A stretch of DNA of 36,065 bases from DATATV01 sp035551355 (lineage in GTDB: Bacteria > Actinomycetota > Actinomycetes > Mycobacteriales > Pseudonocardiaceae). The DNA lies in the NCBI GenBank assembly GCA_035551355.1, contig DASZNF010000138.1:1-36065 (forward strand), in the 5' to 3' direction. The notes below the pieces were generated by a model that was not told the origin of the DNA, made no database searches, and saw only the letters and a program-made list of their open reading frames with translations. How positions within the stretch are numbered: the first letter of the stretch is position 1; the number at the start of each line of letters is the position of its first letter. Positions 32,875 to 36,065 of the stretch are shown piece by piece. The position numbers and the translations under genes were made by a program.

Positions 32875-33564
32875 GTGCCGGACAGTGCGAGAACAGTGGA
32901 CGGCAGCGGTGGGCCGGTGCGCGTGGTACTGGCCGACGACGAGCCGCTGCTGCGTCGTGGCCTGAAGGTGCTGCTGGAGGCGGCCGGCCAGGTGACCGTG
33001 GTCGGCGAGGCCGCCGACGGCGCCGAGCTGATCGACGCGATCCACCGGCATCGTCCCGACGTGGCCCTGATCGACGTCCAGATGCCCGGAGTCGATGGCC
33101 TGTCCGCCCTGCGCACCCTCCGCGAACTCCCCGACCCGCCGGTGGCCGCGATGCTCACCACGTTCGACGTGGACGAGTACATCGCGGCCGCGCTGGAGCT
33201 GGGCGCCCAGGGTTTCCTGCTCAAAGACGCCGAACCAGAAGCCCTGGTCCGCGCGGTGCTGGATTTGGCTGCCGGGGGTGCGGTCCTCGACCCGAGAATC
33301 ACCGTCCGCCTGCTGCCCCTGCTACGCGGCTGGGGCGTGCAGGGCAGGTCGGTGCAGGCGATGGACACCCTCAGCGGCCGCGAACGCCAGGTCCTCAACC
33401 TTCTGGCCGGCGGCCACTCCAACGCCGCGATCGGCGGCCGGCTCGGCCTGACCGAGGCGACCGTCAAGAGCTACGTTTCGACGGTGCTGAGCAAACTCGG
33501 TGTCCAGAACCGCGTGCAGGCCGCCCTGGCCGCCCACCGCGTCAACCCCGGACTGCCCGACTGA
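32875..33564 (+). CDS. NarL/FixJ-family response regulator
   Basis: A 229-residue regulator. The receiver domain (about 13-130) has the acidic pair in VVLADDEP, the phosphoacceptor D67 in ALIDVQMPG and the conserved Lys in FLLKDAEPE. The LuxR-type HTH is LSGRERQVLNLLAGGHSNAAIGGRLGLTEATVKSYVSTVLSKLGV in residues about 165-210. It precedes its kinase by 37 bases, the reverse of the more frequent kinase-first order. The input signal is unknown. Confidence 0.92.
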   Translation: MPDSARTVDGSGGPVRVVLADDEPLLRRGLKVLLEAAGQVTVVGEAADGAELIDAIHRHRPDVALIDVQMPGVDGLSALRTLRELPDPPVAAMLTTFDVDEYIAAALELGAQGFLLKDAEPEALVRAVLDLAAGGAVLDPRITVRLLPLLRGWGVQGRSVQAMDTLSGRERQVLNLLAGGHSNAAIGGRLGLTEATVKSYVSTVLSKLGVQNRVQAALAAHRVNPGLPD

Positions 33565-33601
33565 TGGCCGCGCACGGTGACGGTGTGGGGATGTTCAACT
33601 G

Positions 33602-34729
33602 ATGGCCGCCGCGCTGTTCGGCGACCGCCTACCGCAGCCCGCGCGGGTGGCGATCCAAGAAGTCCTCCTGGTGGGAGCGGCGGTAGGCGTCATCCTCCTG
33701 TCCCACCCCACCGGAATCCCCTGGGCCGAACCAGCGGCCCTCATCGCCGCCGTGGCGTTGCCGCTGCGCCTCCGCTGGCCCTGGCTGGCCATGCTGCTGG
33801 CTTTGGTAGCCCTTTCCGGTGAGCTGGGCCTGGGCCCAGCTGCGGTATCCATCTACCGGATAGGCCGAACCTCGCCGTCCAGACTGGCCAACCTGGCCTG
33901 GCTGGCCGCGGCGATCATCGTCCCGCAGCTGACGATCGTCTACACCCAACACCTGAGCTGGCAGGATTCGGCGCTGAGCGTGCTGTTCAGCGTGGCCTGG
34001 AGCCTCGCGCCGATGGCGGTAGGCGTGCTGGTCCGCACCAGACAACGCCTGGCCCACAGCCTCACCGAACTCCGCGAGGCCAGAGAAGCCGAACTCACGG
34101 CGAGAACCGACCAGGCCAGGGCGGAGGAGCGGGCCCGGATAGGCCAGGAGATCCACGACTCAGTAGGCCATCACGCGACCCTGATCGCGGTAGAGGCGGC
34201 CGCTCTGCAAGCAATGGCCCCGGACGGCGAAACGAAACAGATAGCCCAGCGAATCCGCAACCAGGCCAAAGAATCCCTGACCGAGATGCGGGCGGCGCTG
34301 GGCCTGTCCACAGCACCCCGAGAAGCCCCCACCCCTGATCTGAGCGACCTGATCGCCCAGGTCAGACACTCAGGCATGCGCATCGACTATGCGGACAGTC
34401 CGCAGGACAACCTCGCCCCACCGGTCCGCCGAGCCGTCTTCCGCATAGTCCAGGAGTCGCTGACCAACGCCGCCAAGCACGCGCCCGGAGCGGCCGTGAC
34501 CGTCCGTGTCACCAACGACGGTCCCGAGTGCGTGGTGGTCGTATCGAGCGGTCCGTCGCAGAGGTCCCACCTGGACCCCTGGCCCACCGGGGGCATGGGC
34601 CTGACCGGCATGACCGAGCGAGCCAGAACCATGGGCGGCGACCTGGTGACCGCGCGAGACCCCAGTGGCGTCTTCACGGTCAGGGCGAGACTTCCGCTAC
34701 AGGCAGTGAGCACCATCGAAAGTAGGTAG
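33602..34729 (+). CDS. Sensor histidine kinase (HisKA_3 type)
   Basis: A 375-residue kinase with four to six hydrophobic segments in residues about 15-145, a dimerisation helix (RQRLAHSLTELREAREAELTARTDQARAEE region), the phosphoacceptor H185 in IGQEIHDSVGHH, and a HATPase domain to about 365 (VQESLTNAAKHAPGA; GMGLTGMTERARTMGG). Codon choice is unusual: about eight AGA, three AGG, four ATA and several GTA codons occur, all scarce in other genes of the window. It partners the upstream regulator. The end has no ribosome-coupled gene; a hairpin follows at 34818. Confidence 0.9.
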   Translation: MAAALFGDRLPQPARVAIQEVLLVGAAVGVILLSHPTGIPWAEPAALIAAVALPLRLRWPWLAMLLALVALSGELGLGPAAVSIYRIGRTSPSRLANLAWLAAAIIVPQLTIVYTQHLSWQDSALSVLFSVAWSLAPMAVGVLVRTRQRLAHSLTELREAREAELTARTDQARAEERARIGQEIHDSVGHHATLIAVEAAALQAMAPDGETKQIAQRIRNQAKESLTEMRAALGLSTAPREAPTPDLSDLIAQVRHSGMRIDYADSPQDNLAPPVRRAVFRIVQESLTNAAKHAPGAAVTVRVTNDGPECVVVVSSGPSQRSHLDPWPTGGMGLTGMTERARTMGGDLVTARDPSGVFTVRARLPLQAVSTIESR

Positions 34730-34817
34730 CACTTCCCCAACCTTCGGCGGTGTCGACACTGGACACAATGCCCGATAGTGAGGTGGGCCGGTAAGGGGAG
34801 TACCAGGGACCGAGGGG

Positions 34818-34847
34818 AACAGGGACCCGCGCAAGCGGGTCCCTGTT
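34818..34847 (+). terminator. Strong GNRA hairpin, probable terminator
   Basis: AACAGGGACCCGC (34818-34830) and GCGGGTCCCTGTT (34835-34847) pair over 13 bases around the tetraloop GCAA. A GT-rich tail (GTGTATGTG) follows instead of a U-run. It lies 88 bases after the kinase stop. The rest of the 215-base gap to the tRNA gene shows a GTGTCGACAC palindrome (34750-34759) and no gene. Confidence 0.75.
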
Positions 34848-34912
34848 GTGTATGTGCTGTGCGTGTCCGGGTCGAGGGCTGCCCCTACGTCATGCGAGGT
34901 CTCCGGGTGCGC

Positions 34913-34918
34913 TAAGCT
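34913..34918 (+). promoter_or_regulatory. Candidate -10 element of the tRNA gene
   Basis: TAAGCT fits TANNNT and lies 26 bases before the tRNA 5' end, a usual distance for a short 5' leader. The -35 is not recognisable. Confidence 0.4.
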
Positions 34919-34944
34919 TGCGAGGCGCTCGACGAGAGCGCGGC

Positions 34945-35018
<74 letters not shown>

Positions 35019-35034
35019 CGGTCGAAAGTCCAGG

Positions 35035-35073
35035 TCAGGGCCTTGATCACGATCATTGTGAGAGAGGCCCTGA
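35035..35073. terminator. Hairpin between tRNA and integrase
   Basis: TCAGGGCCT (35035-35043) pairs with AGGCCCTGA (35065-35073) around 21 bases, which include a TGATC/GATCA pair. It could end the tRNA transcript on one strand and the integrase transcript on the other, or be a recombination-accessory site. Confidence 0.5.
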
Positions 35074-35090
35074 TTGCTGTCTGGGGACCG

Positions 35091-35110
35091 GAATCTCACA
35101 GAATCTCACG
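35091..35110. repeat. Tandem 10-bp direct repeat by the integrase
   Basis: GAATCTCACA is followed directly by GAATCTCACG. The pair lies between the attachment site and the integrase stop. Short direct repeats beside a tyrosine integrase often are arm-type or excisionase sites; here the idea rests on position only. Confidence 0.4.
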
Positions 35111-35123
35111 TACGCTCGTACTG

Positions 35124-36065
35124 TTAGCCGAGAAACTCATCCAACTGGTCGGCGGCCTGCTGGAGGTCCTCGACCCTGGGATGGATGTAGAACCGTTTCG
35201 CGGTGTTCAGGTCGGCGTGCCCGGCCCAGGCGCTGATGATCACGTCCGGCACCCCGTGTGTGGCCAGGAAGGTCAGGCAGGCGTGCCGCGCGTCGTAGGG
35301 CCGGACCTGGGGCACCCCGGCTTCCTTCATCAGCTTGTAGAGCATGCGTCGCCACTGGTCGGTCTTGAACGGCCGGCCCAGCTCGTCGACGAGGACGTAA
35401 CCGGAGTCGAGGTAGGCCTCGCCTGCGGCGAGCCGCTCCCGCGCTTGCCGCGCCCGGAACGCCGTGAGCGCGATCCGTGCCCGGCGGACAAGGGGGAGCC
35501 ACCGCTCCCGGGCCTGGGCCTTGCCGCCCTTTTCCACGACGCGACCGCCGTTGTCGTCCCAGACCATCGTGCGGGTGTTCTCGGCGACCTGAATCCGGCC
35601 ATGCTCCAGATCGACGTCCTGTTCCCACCGTTCCCCGCACAGTTCGGCCGGGCCGACGCCGAGGAAGGCCAGCAGGACCGGAGCCTCCAGGCGGTGCCCC
35701 CGCAGGTGAGACAGAAACTGGCCGACCTCGTTCTGGCCCCAGTGGGGCCGTTGCGCCTTGCGCGCGGCCTGGGCCTTGCGGGCGGCGCGCGGGATCTTGG
35801 TGTGCTCCACGACGTTGCGGCGGACCAGCTGGCGTCGGACGCCCAACGCCCATGCCGCTTTCATCCGGCCGAGGGTCAGCCGCACGGTCCGGGCGCTGAG
35901 TCCGGTGCCGGGAGTGCCGCCGCGCTTGCGTCCAGACGTGAGCATCCACGTGACGAGGTCGTCAACGTCGTCCTCGTCATAGCCCTGTAGCGGCCGTTTT
36001 CCATGGTGGGCGCGGGCGGGGCGTAGCGCGTCCTGGTAGTTGTTGGCGGTGGTTTCCTCCACATC
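35124..36065 (-). CDS. int: Tyrosine integrase of a tRNA-Pro element (partial, catalytic Arg replaced)
   Basis: At least 312 residues, read from the window's right edge; the N-terminus probably continues outside, since the usual arm-binding domain before the SAM-like domain is missing. The catalytic domain has the Lys region (EKGGKAQARERWLPL), R259 in YDARHACL, H282 in WAGHADL and nucleophile Y292 in KRFYIHP. The first catalytic arginine is absent: LGVGPAELCGERW has G137 where related integrases have Arg (GLRPAE). The codon is GGC, one base from CGC. Activity may therefore be lost. Numbering is from the in-window ATG at 36062. Confidence 0.88.
   Translation of the reverse strand, partial: DVEETTANNYQDALRPARAHHGKRPLQGYDEDDVDDLVTWMLTSGRKRGGTPGTGLSARTVRLTLGRMKAAWALGVRRQLVRRNVVEHTKIPRAARKAQAARKAQRPHWGQNEVGQFLSHLRGHRLEAPVLLAFLGVGPAELCGERWEQDVDLEHGRIQVAENTRTMVWDDNGGRVVEKGGKAQARERWLPLVRRARIALTAFRARQARERLAAGEAYLDSGYVLVDELGRPFKTDQWRRMLYKLMKEAGVPQVRPYDARHACLTFLATHGVPDVIISAWAGHADLNTAKRFYIHPRVEDLQQAADQLDEFLG

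Noticed and set aside
35043..35990. A 315-codon plus-strand open frame over the integrase
   Set aside because: It is the complement of a recognisable tyrosine recombinase and has no domain of its own.

Overview
The window is very GC-rich and uses GTG starts and 1-8 base stop/start overlaps throughout, as is usual for a high-GC actinomycete. Its gene order follows the mycobacterial block Rv1691-Rv1713: TPR protein, HAD phosphatase, small ORF, tlyA, nadK, recN, steA, mctB/steB, pyrG, Nudix, xerD, parA-like, scpA, scpB, rluB, cmk, der. A member of the Pseudonocardiales or a relative is my best guess; this rests on protein content and synteny recalled from memory, not on a search.

Layout. 1-204: end of an rRNA operon (5S rRNA plus a strong terminator). 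227-10113: an arginine/glycine-rich TPR protein, then a tightly packed run to the cell-separation pair SteA/SteB. 10216-11694: an APC amino-acid permease inserted into the backbone. 12018-14354: pyrG and an ADP-ribose-type Nudix hydrolase. 14509-15447: a DUF1906-type protein with no signal peptide. 15494-16417: xerD. 16507-24654: an inserted catabolic operon made of a lipoprotein binding protein, two permeases and two ATPases of the Dpp/Opp type, a GH4 glycosidase, a BadF-type sugar kinase and an ArsR regulator. 24753-28491: chromosome-organisation genes (ParA-like, ScpA, ScpB) and RluB. 28526-29878 (minus strand): a secreted GH27 lipoprotein. 30002-32803: cmk, plsC, der. 32875-34729: a NarL-type two-component system with the regulator first. 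34945-35018: tRNA-Pro(GGG). 35124 to the window end: an integrase, the edge of an integrated element.

How it fits together. The backbone serves ribosome and rRNA maturation (TlyA, RluB, Der), nucleotide and cofactor supply (NadK, PyrG, Cmk), DNA repair and segregation (RecN, XerD, ParA/ScpAB) and cell separation (SteA/SteB). Accessory genes sit in gaps of this backbone: permease, DUF1906, glycoside-uptake operon, GH27, kinase/regulator pair and the tRNA-borne element. The glycoside operon is read as import of an oligosaccharide or glycoside by an ABC system, followed by kinase action and NAD-dependent GH4 cleavage.

The less ordinary signals are: (i) a 963-residue Arg/Gly/Asp-repeat TPR protein where the mycobacterial counterpart is short; (ii) five phased palindromes written with rare codons inside an acidic N-terminal extension of ScpB; (iii) several exact inverted repeats at promoters, one type shared by two loci; (iv) exact short tandem duplications at gene ends and in the pyrG leader; (v) an integrase at tRNA-Pro that lacks the first catalytic arginine.
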